A DNA stretch of 64,000 nucleotides from NCBI GenBank assembly GCA_905221605.1, contig CAJNDS010000313.1:845275-909274 (forward strand), given 5' to 3'. Of the stretch, positions 24,405 to 34,125 are shown piece after piece (within the stretch, counting starts at the first letter, position 1; every line of letters starts with the position of its first letter). The notes beneath the pieces were generated by a model. It was not told the DNA's origin. It searched no databases and saw only the letters and a list, made by a program, of their open reading frames with translations. The position numbers and the translations under genes are program-made. This DNA comes from Symbiodinium natans (taxonomy: Eukaryota; Sar; Dinophyceae; Suessiales; Symbiodiniaceae).

Positions 24405-25534
24405 GTCAAACTCAGACAGTCTCACGCCAGTCCGGCCTCAGACCGTCTCTCGCGTCAGCCTGCGATCCAAAAGAGGCCGGGTGTTTGAGCTTTTGAGTAT
24501 AGATTTTTCGTCAAGCGTTTTCCCGAAGTTTTCCCTGTTTTTGAAACACTTACATTAAATTAAACTGACATTTTGGTTTTCTGCATTTTTCTTTGTTAAG
24601 TTAGAGACTTATTTTTCATTTACTGATCACAGTATTTCGATTTCGTTTTTAAGTGTTTTTTAAAATTTGTATTTTTCGTTTTTAGTGTGACGTTTCGTTT
24701 TTTAAACATGAGGGAACTTTGCTGAAATTCATTTCTTGTTTACGTTTCTCTGTTTTTGTTTTCCGACATTTTTTACACTTCATTTTCTGATCATCACAGA
24801 ACTTCACTTCAATCTTTCTCGTCAAGCCATGGGTTTAACACTCTAGGGGAACATCCACTTATTACAACCCTGCTTTCAGGGTTTAGGGTTTAGGTTGCCT
24901 TGTGAGCCTCTTTAAACCAAATAAGGGCACCCTTTTTATTGCTGGGTTTCTCCTGGGTGTCAGGAGTTCGGGTCTAGGGCTCAGGAGATTGAGGGTTCAG
25001 GGTGGGCGCTTTGGGGCGTGTTTTTTTTTTGTGCTTTCATTTTCTGCGTCCCAAGGGCCCAAAGAGGAGCAGCCTTAAAGCAAATGAACCCCCTAAGCCC
25101 TAAACCCCTTACACTTCGAGTTTAATCCACTATTTGCGTAAGAACCGCCAAAATTCAATAGATAATAATCCCGATCTTGCCCTTATGAGGAAGAATACAT
25201 TTTATTGCTGGGGGTTCTTAAGCATTTAGTAGTAATAATACGGAACCTTACTGGACCATAGTAGGGCGTTGGGGGAATTAGGGTGCAGTATAGTCCTAGG
25301 GGTACTGATTCGGAATTCCCTGCAAAGATGCAGGGTTCTTGGGGTTTAGGGTTTAGGGCTTGGGGCCAGGGATGTTCAAGGTCGAGGGCTTAGGGCTTGA
25401 GGTTCACGTCAGGTCTAGCGTTTCAGGGTTCAGTGTTTGTGTTTTCGGATGCGAGGTTTTGGGTTTTGTGCGTTTTGTTGGTTCAGGGCTTCGGGTACTT
25501 GAGAGCTTTGGTTTTCAAGGTTCCCTGACCCCAG
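24405..25534. other. AT-rich gap between units B and C
   Basis: 24480-24830 is T-rich with no arrays and probably holds the 3' UTR of unit B. From 24880 TTTAGGG-like pieces resume, with a fragment of family F near 24905-24950 and an inverted AAGAACC..GGTTCTTA pair at 25137-25212. No convincing exon. Confidence 0.5.
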
Positions 25535-25655
25535 CCACTCGAATAATGTGGGGGCAGGCGGCCTCCTCTGCTCTCTACATGGGAAATGAGCCACACGGTT
25601 GGGCTGTTTGTGGTACCCAACGCCCAAAACTACGAGTATTCTACAATGCCAAAAG
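25535..25655 (+). CDS. Unit C exon
   Basis: Incoming phase 1. Contains YMGNEPHGWAVCGTQRPK. Acceptor GACCCCAG. The frame stays open into a family H element, within which GTGCTT or GTAACT would be the donor. Confidence 0.5.
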
Positions 25656-28019
25656 CTCTGTGGTGCTTTACTGTAACTTTAGATCCTTAGCCTTTTTGGG
25701 TTTATTGGGCTTCTTAATAAGGCAGCCAAAAAGTTAAATTCATAGCTGCCCGGCTAAGTGCAGCCAAGAGAAGAGTCCATGTTCGCACTTGCTAGGATGC
25801 CCAGTAGTACCCTTATTCCCTTTTTGGGGGGTTTAGGTTCCCTTATAAACCCCTTTAAGCAAAAAAGGGCACCCTTTTTAAGCCTAGGTTATTGGGCAGC
25901 CTAGCTTGGGATTTCAGGAAGAGTGCCAGAAGTCCCGTTTTGGCAAGGCTGCACTCTTGTCATGTTGACGACACTGGAGCCCTAAACCCCTAAACCCCCA
26001 AACCCAAAACCCCAAACCCTAAACCCCAAACCCCCAAACCCCTAAACCCTAAACCCCAAACCCTAAACCCTAAACCCTAAACCCTAAACACCCTAAACCC
26101 TAAACCCTAAACCCTAAACCCTAAACCCTAAACCCTAAACCCTAAACCCTAAACCCTAAACCCTAAACCCTAAACCCTAAACCCTAAACCCTGAACCCTG
26201 AACCCTGAACCCTGAACACCAACACCCTATGCCTCTCTGACCCCGAAATCCTCACTGAGGCTCCCACTGGAGCTTCTGACGCGGCAGCCGAAGCCCGGCC
26301 TTCTCTCGGCTGCTTGGTAGCCCTAAACCCTAAACCCTAAACCCTAAACCCTAAACCCTAAACCCTAAACCCTAAACCCTAAACCCTAAACCCTAAACCC
26401 TAAACCCTAAACCTCCCTTGCAAAGCGACCAAGCCCCCAGCAAGTGGGCGCGCCCAGATGCTACTGTGGTGCCTACTTGAAGGTTCACGGTACTCATTAA
26501 CCAATTATAACTGCACCTAGAACTGTCCTTATAGCCATATTGGGGCACTTAAGGGGCTTATAAGTGGGTTATAAGTACAGTTATAGCTGGTTAATAAGTA
26601 CCATGCACCTCCAAGTACTGCCCTAAACCCTAAACCCTAAACCCTCAACCCTAAACCCCAAGCCCTAAACCCTAAACTTCCCTTGCAAAGCCACCAAGGC
26701 TGTTCGCGCACACATGGCCAGCCAAGACATGGCACTTTGGAGCTGCAGATAGGGTTTTGAGGGGTTTGGGGGTTTAGGGTTTATATAGGCGTTTAAGGGT
26801 TTTAAGGGTGTTAAGGTGTTTAGGGTTTAGGGTTTAGGGTTATTGTTTTGGGCTTAGGGTTGAGAGTTTAGGGCTCAACTAGGTTTTTTTCGTCGGGGTT
26901 TAGCGAGGGTTTTGGTTGGTTTAGCGGGTTTCAAGGGTTTTCAATTGTTTTCAAGGTTTTTAGGCTTTTCAAGAGTTGGGGTTTAGGGCTTTAGTTCAGG
27001 GTTCAGGGCTGCTAGGTTTACGGCTTTTGGGGTTTTAGTTGGAGTTTAGGGCTTCAGGGTTTTGAGGGTTTCAGGGCTATTGCTTGTCAGGGCTGTAGGG
27101 GTTTCTGCACAAGCGGGTGCAGCACGGGGCACAGAATCATGCTGGGATTCATTGGAACGCTACAAGCCAACCAGCCGATCATGCTGAGGGATGCTGTTAA
27201 AAGTGAATTCACCACTTTCGCAATACAGACTACGTCTCTGCGTGCTCTCATGCTCTGGATCCCACGAAACCTAAACCCTACACCCTCAACCCTAAACCCT
27301 AAACCCTCAAAAACCCGAGCACAGACATCTTCCTTTGGGTGTGGTAGCAATGCGCGCCAGTAGCGGCATGCGCACAGGCCATGGCAAAACAAAAACCAAC
27401 CCTGAGCCATCATTACCAGGATGGGCTAGTTTTCCTAAACCCTAAACCCTAAACCCTAAACCCTAAACCCCCCGAACCGCTGTAGTTGCTTACAGCCCCT
27501 TAAAGAGGCCCTGGGATGACAAGGCCGCTAATATCCATCCTGGGGAACCCCCTTAATTAGGGTTTAGGGTTTGGGGTTTGGGGTTTGGGGTTTAGGGTTT
27601 AGGGTTTAGGGTTCAGGGTTTAGGGCTTAGGGTTTAGGGTTTAGGGTTTAGGGCTTAGGGCTGCGTCGCGAGCCCAGGTGCGCCTGGTGGGCTTGCTGTC
27701 GCACTGGCTTTACTGGAACATCTTGGCGCACGTGCACCCACCGGAGCCTTTTCCCTGTAAGGCTCTAAGGACTCTGACTCTAGGGTTCAGGGTTCAGGGT
27801 TTAGGGTTTAGGGTTCAGGGTTAGGGTTTAGGGTTCAGGGTTCAGGGTTCAAGGGTTCAGGGTTTAGGGTTTAGGGTTCAGGCTTTTGGGCCCAAAGGCC
27901 CTCTTACCTTCAGAAGGCTTGTGGGCCTAGTTTGAGCCAAAGGTTTGAGAGCACGGAGCTCACGGCGTAGAGCTTTGCGAGGCTGGGGATAGTCAGGGCA
28001 TATGGTATTTCTGTTTTTG
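25535..28019 (+). CDS. Unit C: multi-exon gene fragment, unknown protein
   Basis: A group of exons between telomere-type introns, listed separately. No start codon was identified, and the end is uncertain (candidate terminal TAA at 27554). Two neighbouring exons at 26426 and 26691 resemble each other and may be a tandem exon duplication. No family recognised. The group could belong to unit D if the ATG at 28418 is internal. Confidence 0.4.
25656..25768. mobile_element. Family H element, copy 5
   Basis: Closest to copy 1 at 6286. It directly follows an exon-like open stretch without a break. Confidence 0.75.
25798..25908. mobile_element. Family F element
   Basis: GCCCAGTAGTACCC to AAAAGGGCACCC and TTATTGGGC; inverted ends as in the copy at 2098. 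Confidence 0.6.
25918..25958 (+). CDS. Unit C exon
   Basis: Phase 0→2. Contains EECQKSRFGKAA. Acceptor GGATTTCAG, donor GTCATG at 25959. Confidence 0.45.
26260..26316 (+). CDS. Unit C exon
   Basis: 57 bases, so it keeps the incoming phase. In phase 0 it reads GASDAAAEARPSLG; phase 2 is open too. Acceptor TCACTGAG, donor GTAGCC at 26317. It lies between two CCCTAAA arrays. Confidence 0.5.
26426..26482 (+). CDS. Unit C exon ending at a family E element
   Basis: 57 bases. Phase 0 gives PQQVGAPRCYCGAYLK, phase 1 gives a Leu/Trp-rich peptide. Acceptor CCCTTGCAAAG. The donor GTTCACGG at 26483 is the start of a family E element. Confidence 0.5.
26483..26618. mobile_element. Family E element
   Basis: Left end GGTTCACGGTACTCATTAACC, right end AATAAGTACCATGCACCTCCAAG: inverted over more than 20 bases. 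The left end gives GT, the right end gives AG. Confidence 0.8.
26691..26753 (+). CDS. Unit C exon similar to the one at 26426
   Basis: 63 bases; phase 0 or phase 1. Shares the upstream CCCTTGCAAAGC and the ACCAAG opening and a TGG-containing end with the exon at 26426. Donor GTTTTGAG at 26754. Confidence 0.45.
27139..27262 (+). CDS. Unit C possible exon
   Basis: Open frame containing MLGFIGTLQANQPIMLRD in a repeat-free piece, before CCCTAAA repeats. The opposite strand is also open and hydrophobic, so the coding strand is not certain. Confidence 0.35.
27496..27556 (+). CDS. Unit C possible last exon
   Basis: Phase 2→stop (TAA). Contains KRPWDDKAANIHPGEPP. Acceptor GCTTACAG. No GT donor exists before the stop codon. 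Confidence 0.35.
27678..27756 (+). CDS. Exon with consensus donor
   Basis: Phase 0→1 (or from AG at 27672, phase 1). Contains LVGLLSHWLYWNILAHVH, strongly hydrophobic, perhaps a membrane segment. Donor GTAAGG at 27757. Confidence 0.55.
27971..28019 (+). CDS. Exon ending at a family G element
   Basis: Phase 0→1. Contains SFARLGIVRAYGISVF. Acceptor GGCGTAG. The donor GTGAGT at 28020 is the start of a family G element. Confidence 0.45.
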
Positions 28020-28110
28020 GTGAGTGTACATAAGGTTCCTTCTTAATATTGGTGAGTGTATACCTTGGGGTGTCATTTTGGGGGTACAAGAAATATAAAC
28101 CCTACTTCAT
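28018..28110. mobile_element. Family G element
   Basis: Starts TTGGTGAGTGTACATAAGG, repeats GGTGAGTGTATA inside, then GGGGGTACAAGAAATATAAACCC. Copies at 29854 and 48411. Each supplies the consensus donor GTGAGT at its left edge. Confidence 0.7.
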
Positions 28111-28417
28111 GTAGTGTTTTATGGTTGTCGAAGGTGTTCGTTCCCCCCTAGTTTCAAGGCCTCTAGCCATGTCTGGCTCCCTGTCATATAAAACCCAAAC
28201 TCCAAACCCTAAACCCCAAGCCCGAAAACCCTTAGACGCCATGACCCTGAAATCTCAGTAGCCCCTGAGGAATATTCCGGAACTCAGGGGCTCTTCCCCG
28301 ACTAAACCCTAAGCCCTAAACCCTAAGCCCTAAACCCTAAACCCTAAACCCTGAACCCTGAACCCTAAACCCTAAACCCTAAACCTAATAAACCCTAAAC
28401 CCCCTAAACCCCTAATT

Positions 28418-28491
28418 ATGGCCGAGGAGCGGCGGCTGCAACCCTCCAAGATGGAAGCCATGGCTCCTCGCGCGAAAGCTGCGGATTTCGG
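28418..28491 (+). CDS. Unit D exon 1 with start codon
   Basis: Phase start→2. MAEERRLQPSKMEAMAPR, then Ala/Lys-rich. No AG lies between the CCCTAAA array and the ATG, which favours a real start. Donor GTTTAGGG at 28492. Confidence 0.6.
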
Positions 28492-31400
28492 GTTTAGGGT
28501 TTAGGGTTTAGGGGGTACTTTTTGGGTTTCGGGGGTGTTTTGGGGTTTTGGACGGTTTTCAGAGGGTGCTACAGGGTCTTATGGGGTTTCATAGGGTTCA
28601 TGGCGTTTATGGTGGCTTTGCGGGCTTTGAAGGGCTTTAGAGGGTTTTAATAGGGTTTTGTAGGGTTCCTGGGGTTTCTTGGGTTTCTAGGGTTTCTAGA
28701 ATTTCTAGGGTTTGGGATCTTGAGTTTCGGGCCTCGGATTTCGGGTGTAGGGTTTAGGGTTTTGGGGGCGGCAGGAGCAAGGAATGGGAGCCTGGGATGT
28801 GGTCCTGGGCGTTTGGTTTAGGGTTTAGGGTTTAGGGTTTAGGGTTTAGGGTTTAGGGTTTAGGGTTTAGGGTTTAGGGTTTAGGGTTTTGGTTTAGGGT
28901 TTAGGGTTTAGGGTTTAGGGTTTTCGTTCGGCTTTTTTTCAGGGGGGGGCGGGGGGAACCGCGTTTCAATGTTTCGTTTCCCGACTCATGAAACATGACC
29001 CCTTCATGAATCCTGAAATCTGACCTGTGTAGGGGCCCTGTGCAAGGTTAGTAGGAAGCCAGGGAATGTGACATGTTCCGGATTAGTTATCCCTATAAAC
29101 TCCAAACCCTACGCCGTGGATGTGCGAGGTTCGCTGACTTATGTTCCCACTTCGGGCGCCCTCAGAAACGCAGCCTTTTGTGTTTAGGTATCCCTTCCGG
29201 AAATAGGGGTAAAGTCTAGAATGGTCGATAGCCCTGCGCCTGCCGAAGTCGGTAGGCTTAGAGGCTTTGAGCAAGCTCCCTATAAACCCCACAACCCCAA
29301 GACGAATAAGCACCCATAAGCCCCAAAAACCCTCAACCCCTACAAGCCCTAAACCCTTAAAACCCTAAACCCTTAGCCCAAAAACCCTAAACCCTACAAG
29401 CCCTAAACCCTTAAAACCCTAAACCCTTAGCCCATAAACCCTAAACCTTGAGCCCCAAGCCCTCTCAGCCCCGAAGGTGATCAGCATTCAGGAAGTCTGG
29501 GCCACGGTGATTCAACCCTTTCAGGACCGCGTAGGCTGTAGGGTCTAGGGTCTCGGGTTTAGGGTTTAGGGTTTAGGGTTTAGGGTTTAGGGTTTAGGGT
29601 CTACGCAGGACTGCTTGGGGTAGCAGGTTTTGAGGCTCAGGGCTCTATTGGGGGAAGGCTTGAGTCAAGAGCGTGACGGGTGTGGCTCAGAGTTTGTAGC
29701 CCCCGTTCACAGGGGTACTTAGGTCCGTGGATCATGGTTGAGTTCTCAGTCCATCTCTCACAGAGGCTTGCTGAAAGCATGGCGTCAGGAAGCCCAACGG
29801 AAGTCCGCGGAATTGCAGCAGGTATATGAAACAGGGTTTATATTACTAGTTTTTGGTGAGTGTATATAAGGTTCCATTTTACTAATGGTGAGTGTATATA
29901 CCTGGTGTCCTTTTGGGGGTACAAGAAATATATACCCTACTTCATATGGTAGGAATACTCGCCCTACTTTAGACCTACTGTTTTCCTGTCTGGGCTCAGA
30001 CCCTACACCCGAATGCCCTGAAGTCCTAAAGCCCTAAACCCTAATCTAGTGGGTAATTATGGTTTGAACCCTCGGTCGTTGCAGTAGCAAGGAAGTGAAC
30101 TGAACTGCAGAGTGTTGGCTTTGCGGCTTGCTCCTGGGTCTTCTTCCCCAAAAGATGCCGAAAGCCCAAACCCCTAAATTCTGAGAAGCTGCTTGGGGCG
30201 TGAGCCCTGAACCCTAGACCCTAAACCCTAAACTCTGATAAGCTACTTGCAGCTCCCTGTACCAGGAGACTCCCGCAGGCGTCGCCTTTGCCATTCCCGC
30301 CCTGCTCCTGACTGCCAAGCTGCACCCTGGCTGTCTGTAGGGTTTAGGGTTTAAGGTTTAGGGTTTAGGGTTTAGGGTTGAGGGTTTAGGGTTTAGGGTT
30401 TAGGGTTTAGGGTTTAGGGTTTAGGGTTTAGCGTTCAGGGTTTAAGGTTCAGAGTTTAGGGTATTTACAGGCCTTACCCCAAACCCTAAGTGCCACATGC
30501 ACCCGAAACGTAAACACCCAAGCCTGCAGCACCTGGACCCTAAACCCTAAGCCCTAAGCCCTAAACCCTAAACCCTAAACCTAAAGGCTTATCGAGGAGA
30601 TCTTCCGGCAGCAGTACGAAGCAAGTCGGCTGCATGCAGTCTCCCCAACAAAAAGGCTTCACGCCACTTGTACGGCCAGTTTAGGGTTTAGGGTTTCGGG
30701 TTTGGGGTTAGGGTTAGGGTTTAGGGTCTAGGGTTTAGGGTTTAGGGTTTATAGGGTTTAGGGTATGGTTCGGGGCCCAGGGCTCGGCCTCAGGGCTACT
30801 TGAAGGTGCAAGGGCACTTTGAGAGGTAGGGTTGTAAGCACGATAACTATGGTCATATAGTAACAGCCTACACTACAGAGTAGGTTTTGGCTTCTCAAGA
30901 TAGAGGGATTCACAGTTTAGGGATTTAGGTTTTTCAGGGTTTAGGGTTGACCCTCGACCCCCCCCCGATAGCCTAGAAGCCATGTATCCTAGAAACCCTA
31001 GAAGCCCTTAAAAAGGATGTGCTTCGCGCGGAGAACAACTCGTCACAACTGACGGAGGCGGGCGAAAGCTGTGCCACACAAGGGTTCTTCGGTCAAGTGT
31101 TGAGGCTGTTAGGGTTTGCGGGGTTGAGGTTTAGGGCTTCAGGGGTCCGCAGGGTTTAGGGGTCTGGGTTTGGGGGGCTTGCGGTTTAGAACTGGTGGGT
31201 TTTTGGGGGTTTGGTTTCGGATACTGGCGACTGAGGGTTCAGCAGATACATCTGCCTCCAGGCCTCAGGCGCAAAAGCATGTTGCCAAGTGGGGGTCTAC
31301 AATGCTAGGGGTACCTTCTTGTGGTCCTGATTATAAGGGGATCCTACTCTTCGGGGGTCAAACTTCAGGGCCCCTACTTATTTCGTAAACCCCCAAACGT

Positions 31401-34068
31401 ACGTAACCCTAAACCTGCAGGCTCATGAAGCCGTGGAAACAGACGTTTGCTTGCCGAAGCCGCAAAGATCAACCAGCACAACTGGTGGTTTCCGAAATTG
31501 AAATGGGTGTCTTATTGGGCTCCTTATTCTAAGGGAATCCTACTATTTGGGGGTCTATCTTAGGGGGTCCCCTATTTTCGTTAAACCCCGAAATGAGTCC
31601 TAAACATGTGTCGGCTTGGACTGCCCCCAGCGCTAAGGGTGTCGCAGCCTCACAAGTGCCGGAGTTCCTCAATCCCACCAAGACCCATACTTGGAGGTTC
31701 ATGGGTACTTGAAAGTAGGAGTATCAGTCCTGGTAACATAAGGTTCTAACCATAGCAACCCTACTACTTATAAGCCTGCCTGTATCTTTGCATGAACCTT
31801 CAAGTAGGCCCTATATTAGGGTGTGGCCCCTTTTTGCATCCCTATTATAATACCCCAAAAGAGATCATAATCTTGACAACCACCCTGATATGAACCCAAA
31901 GACTCCCAAGCCTCCCCTTCCCATCACTGCCGGTCTCATCGCAATAGCCCCTGGCTGCAATGTGCTTGTAGGAGAAAGTAGGATGAAGTAAACTCTAAAC
32001 CCTAAACCCTAAACCCTAACCCTAAACCCTAAACCCTGAACCCTGAACCCTAAACTCTACACCACATGAGACTCCTGCACAGGGTCCTGAATTGACGCCT
32101 GCGTACGTCCTTCTGGTAGTGCATCCCTAGGATGGGTGTTGTCCTGTAGGGTTTAGGGTTTTGGATTTAGGGTTTAGGGCTTAGGGTTTAGTATAGGGTT
32201 ATGTATGGCTTAGGGTTTAGGGTTTAGGGATTAGGGCTTAGGGTTTAAGGGTTGTTTAGGGATTCTGGCTCCTGAGGGATTGTTTTGGGCCTTACTTTCA
32301 AGGAACTCTACCTTGGAGCCGTAAGCCGGTACCCTTGGGTTTGGGGATAGTATAAGGGCCATATTCGGAAGGGAACCCGAAACCCGAACCCTAAACCCTA
32401 AACCCCTTTAGGGGTACAACCTTGGGGTCGGAGTCCTCACTTTGGGTTTAGGTTGAAAGTTGGGCAGGAGATCAACTTCATGTGCATGAGCCTCCTGGAT
32501 GCTGTCCCTCGCCCACAGGGCTCACGGTTTGGGATTTCTAGCTAAAACCCTGAACCCTCAACCCTCAACCCTCAACCCTCAACCCTAAACCCTCAACCCT
32601 AAACCCTCAACCCTCAACCCTCAACCCTCAACCCTAAACCCTCAACCCTAAACCCTAAACCCTAACCCTAAACCCTAAACCCTAAACCTAAATCCTGTCA
32701 ACCTTGAGTTCAAAACCCCGGAGATCCAAACCCTGCAGCCCCAAGCCCCAGGACTGTGCCCTCCACCCGAAGCGTCAAACTTTAGCACCCTTCCGGGAGT
32801 AGGGTTTAGGGGTTTAAGGACCACACAGCCTTAAATCAAATCCTCAAAATTCCCCTAAGCTCCCCTAATCCTTAAGCCCCAAAAACCTATAAACTCTGAA
32901 CCCTAAACCCTAAACCCCAAACCCTAAACCCTAAACCCCAAACCCTAAACCCTAAACCCCAAACCCTAAACCCTAAACCCCAAACCCTAAACCCTAAACC
33001 CCAAACCCAATAATCCTGAAACCTCAGCCCTGAACTTTGCAGAGTTTGCTTGCTCGATCATGGAACCTTCAAGGCGTGGGGTTTTATACTAAGCCCTAAG
33101 CCCTAAACCCTAAACCCTAAACCCTAAACCCTAAACCCTAAACCCTAAACCCTAAACCCTAAACCCTAAACCCTAAACCCTAAACCCTAAACCCTAAACC
33201 CTACCTCTGGTCCCTAGCCAGATTAAAGGGTTCTAATGTGTGGGCCCTTAATTTGTATGGGGTTTGTAGTAAGGGCCCACACTAAGGGACCATGTACCTA
33301 GCCTTAGAACCCTAAACCCTAACGCCCTATAAATGGGGGGGCTTACGAAGACAAGGGACCCCGAATATAGAGCCCAAATAGTCGGGTTCCCTTACAATGA
33401 GGACCCCAATAAGGTACAGTACCCCTAAACCCTAAACCCTGAACACTAAACACTAAACCCTAAACGCTAAACCCTAAACCCCTCATTTCGGAAACCCCCA
33501 AATCTCCCAAGAAGGACTGTACCTTCGCCCACTTCGCCGCTTTGGACGCGCTCGGAGAGGGTACACGCCTCTGGCGGAAGTTGCAGGCCCAGCTTAATGG
33601 CTTGGGTGGTCAGGGTTTGGGGTTTGGTGTTTAGGGTCTTTAGGGTTTAGGGGTTGAGGGGTTTAGGGGTTTAGGTTTTAGGGTTTAGGGCATTCGGAAA
33701 GCTTTTTGGTTCAGACTACATCCTTCCAGGGGCTCCAGAGCGTCTCTACCCTTTAGGGGGAACTCTGCCATCGCTATCCGCTATTCGGCCCGAAACAAGC
33801 CCTACGCGAAACAAGGGACATCTGCTGCCTTCCCTATTCATGTTTACCCTGTTTTGCAAAGGACCCTGAACCCTAGACCCCCAACCCTAAACCCCACGGG
33901 TTGCTCTTTTTTGCAGAGGGTTGATTGGGAATGAAGAGCTGCCGGTCGAAAGTAGGGGCCCAGGGGTACCCTTCTTGGCAGTTCCTTAGGGCAGTGTAGC
34001 ACCACACCTCCTGTGCAAAGCAAGTGAAGTGTCTACATGTTGAAGAGTGGTTGCTGGCCGCCTTATAA
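28418..34068 (+). CDS. Unit D: multi-exon gene, unknown protein
   Basis: ATG 28418 to TAA 34066-34068. Exons are listed separately. Chains in phase: 28418, 28943, 29166, 29220, 29477, 29750 (5 junctions); 30253, 30587, 31002, 31243, 31421, 31638 (5 junctions); 31911, 32083, 32303, 32468, 32709, 33043; 33512, 33730, 33917, 34000. Breaks in phase between these chains suggest a few missed small exons, for example near 30111-30137 (CWLCGLLL). Three exons end exactly at transposon-like elements of families A, E and G. Peptides are rich in Ala, Leu, Arg and Gln; I recognise no domain. Confidence 0.55.
28943..28970 (+). CDS. Unit D exon
   Basis: Phase 2→0. Gly-rich then EPRFN. Strong acceptor GCTTTTTTTCAG, donor GTTTCG at 28971. 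Confidence 0.45.
29166..29187 (+). CDS. Unit D small exon
   Basis: Phase 0→1, 22 bases, KRSLLCL. Acceptor CGCCCTCAG, donor GTATCC. Only 32 bases separate it from the next exon, so one of the two may be wrong. Confidence 0.35.
29220..29251 (+). CDS. Unit D exon
   Basis: Phase 1→0. Reads WSIALRLPKS. Acceptor AAGTCTAG, donor GTAGGC at 29252. Confidence 0.4.
29327..29445. repeat. Imperfect tandem duplication of CCCTAAA variants
   Basis: A unit of about 55 bases (CCCTACAAGCCCTAAACCC, AACCCTTAGCCC) is present twice in direct order. Confidence 0.7.
29477..29530 (+). CDS. Unit D exon
   Basis: Phase 0→0. Reads VISIQEVWATVIQPFQDR. Acceptor CCCCGAAG, donor GTAGGC at 29531. Confidence 0.6.
29750..29855 (+). 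CDS. Unit D exon ending at a family G element
   Basis: Phase 0→1. Contains LLKAWRQEAQRKSAELQQ, strongly helical, then a hydrophobic end. Acceptor GTTCTCAG. The donor GTGAGT at 29856 belongs to the family G element that follows. Confidence 0.65.
29854..29942. mobile_element. Family G element
   Basis: TGGTGAGTGTATATAAGG with the internal repeat GGTGAGTGTATATACC and end GGTACAAGAAATATATACCC. Confidence 0.7.
30253..30336 (+). CDS. Unit D exon
   Basis: Phase 2→2. Contains GVAFAIPALLLTAKLHPG, hydrophobic. Acceptor CTACTTGCAG, donor GTAGGG at 30337 running into TTTAGGG. Confidence 0.6.
30587..30678 (+). CDS. Unit D exon
   Basis: Phase 2→1. Contains LIEEIFRQQYEASRLHAV. Acceptor CCTAAAG after CCCTAAA, donor GTTTAGGG at 30679. 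Confidence 0.65.
31002..31091 (+). CDS. Unit D exon
   Basis: Phase 1→1. Contains LKKDVLRAENNSSQLTEA. Acceptor AACCCTAG, donor GTCAAG at 31092. Confidence 0.65.
31243..31294 (+). CDS. Unit D exon ending at a family A element
   Basis: Phase 1→2. Contains DTSASRPQAQKHVAKW. Acceptor GGGTTCAG. The donor GTCTACAATGCTAGG at 31295 is the element's terminal repeat. Confidence 0.6.
31295..31390. mobile_element. Family A element
   Basis: GTCTACAATGCTAGGGGTACC, core GGATCCTACTCTTCGGGGGTC, end CTTATTTCGTAAAC. The two ends are inverted. Confidence 0.75.
31421..31487 (+). CDS. Unit D exon ending at a second family A element
   Basis: Phase 2→0. Contains LMKPWKQTFACRSRKDQP. Acceptor ACCTGCAG. The donor GTTTCCGAAATTG at 31488 is again the element's first base. 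Confidence 0.65.
31488..31589. mobile_element. Family A element
   Basis: GTTTCCGAAATTGAAATGGG to GGGGTCCCCTATTTTCGTTAAAC with core GAATCCTACTATTTGGGGGTC. The best-preserved copy. Confidence 0.8.
31638..31696 (+). CDS. Unit D exon ending at a family E element
   Basis: Phase 0→2. Contains AASQVPEFLNPTKTHTW. Acceptor CGCTAAG. The donor GTTCATGG at 31697 is the start of a family E element. Confidence 0.6.
31697..31807. mobile_element. Family E element
   Basis: GGTTCATGGGTACTTG to GCATGAACCTTCAAG. Interior resembles the variant at 12047 (ACCATAGCAACCCTACTACTT). Confidence 0.7.
31911..31967 (+). CDS. Unit D exon
   Basis: Phase 0→0. Contains PITAGLIAIAPGCNVL. Acceptor CTCCCAAG, donor GTAGGA at 31968. 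Incoming phase does not fit the exon at 31638. Confidence 0.45.
32083..32115 (+). CDS. Unit D exon
   Basis: Phase 0→0. Reads GPELTPAYVLL. Acceptor CCTGCACAG, donor GTAGTG at 32116. Confidence 0.45.
32303..32320 (+). CDS. Unit D 18-base exon
   Basis: Phase 0→0, ELYLGA. Acceptor TTACTTTCAAG, donor GTAAGC at 32321, both close to consensus. Confidence 0.45.
32468..32526 (+). CDS. Unit D exon
   Basis: Phase 0→2. Contains EINFMCMSLLDAVPRPQG. Acceptor GTTGGGCAG, donor GTTTGGGA at 32527. Confidence 0.6.
32709..32798 (+). CDS. Unit D exon, frame ambiguous
   Basis: 90 bases, phase kept. Phase 2 gives a basic Pro/Lys/Arg-rich peptide; phase 0 gives QAPGLCPPPEASNFS. Acceptor AACCTTGAG, donor GTAGGG at 32799. 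Confidence 0.45.
33043..33080 (+). CDS. Unit D exon
   Basis: Phase 2→1. Reads VCLLDHGTFKAW. Acceptor ACTTTGCAG, donor GTTTTATA at 33081. Confidence 0.5.
33207..33300. mobile_element. Family I palindromic element
   Basis: TGGTCCCTAGCC to AGGGACCATGT, and TGTGGGCCCTTA / TAAGGGCCCACAC: two nested inverted pairs. Confidence 0.6.
33339..33426. mobile_element. Family A element, reverse orientation
   Basis: CTTACGAAGACAAGGGACCCC to AATAAGGTACAGTACCCC; reverse complement of the other copies. It is not at an exon end. Confidence 0.6.
33512..33614 (+). CDS. Unit D exon
   Basis: Phase 0→1. Contains AALDALGEGTRLWRKLQA. Acceptor ATCTCCCAAG, donor GTTTGGGG at 33615. Very GC-rich third positions. Confidence 0.65.
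33730..33841 (+). CDS. Unit D exon
   Basis: Phase 1→2. Contains RLYPLGGTLPSLSAIRPE. Acceptor ATCCTTCCAG, donor GTTTAC at 33842 or GTTTTG at 33851. Confidence 0.5.
33917..33944 (+). CDS. Unit D exon
   Basis: Phase 2→0. Reads GLIGNEELP. Very good acceptor CTCTTTTTTGCAG, donor GTCGAA at 33945. Confidence 0.5.
34000..34068 (+). CDS. Unit D last exon with stop codon
   Basis: Phase 0→stop (TAA 34066-34068). Contains VKCLHVEEWLLAAL. Acceptor AGTGTAG. Confidence 0.5.
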   Translation, partial: HHTSCAKQVKCLHVEEWLLAAL

Positions 34069-34125
34069 AAACCTAAACCTTAAGCCCTAAACCCTAAACC
34101 CTAAACCCCAAACTCTGACCCAAAG

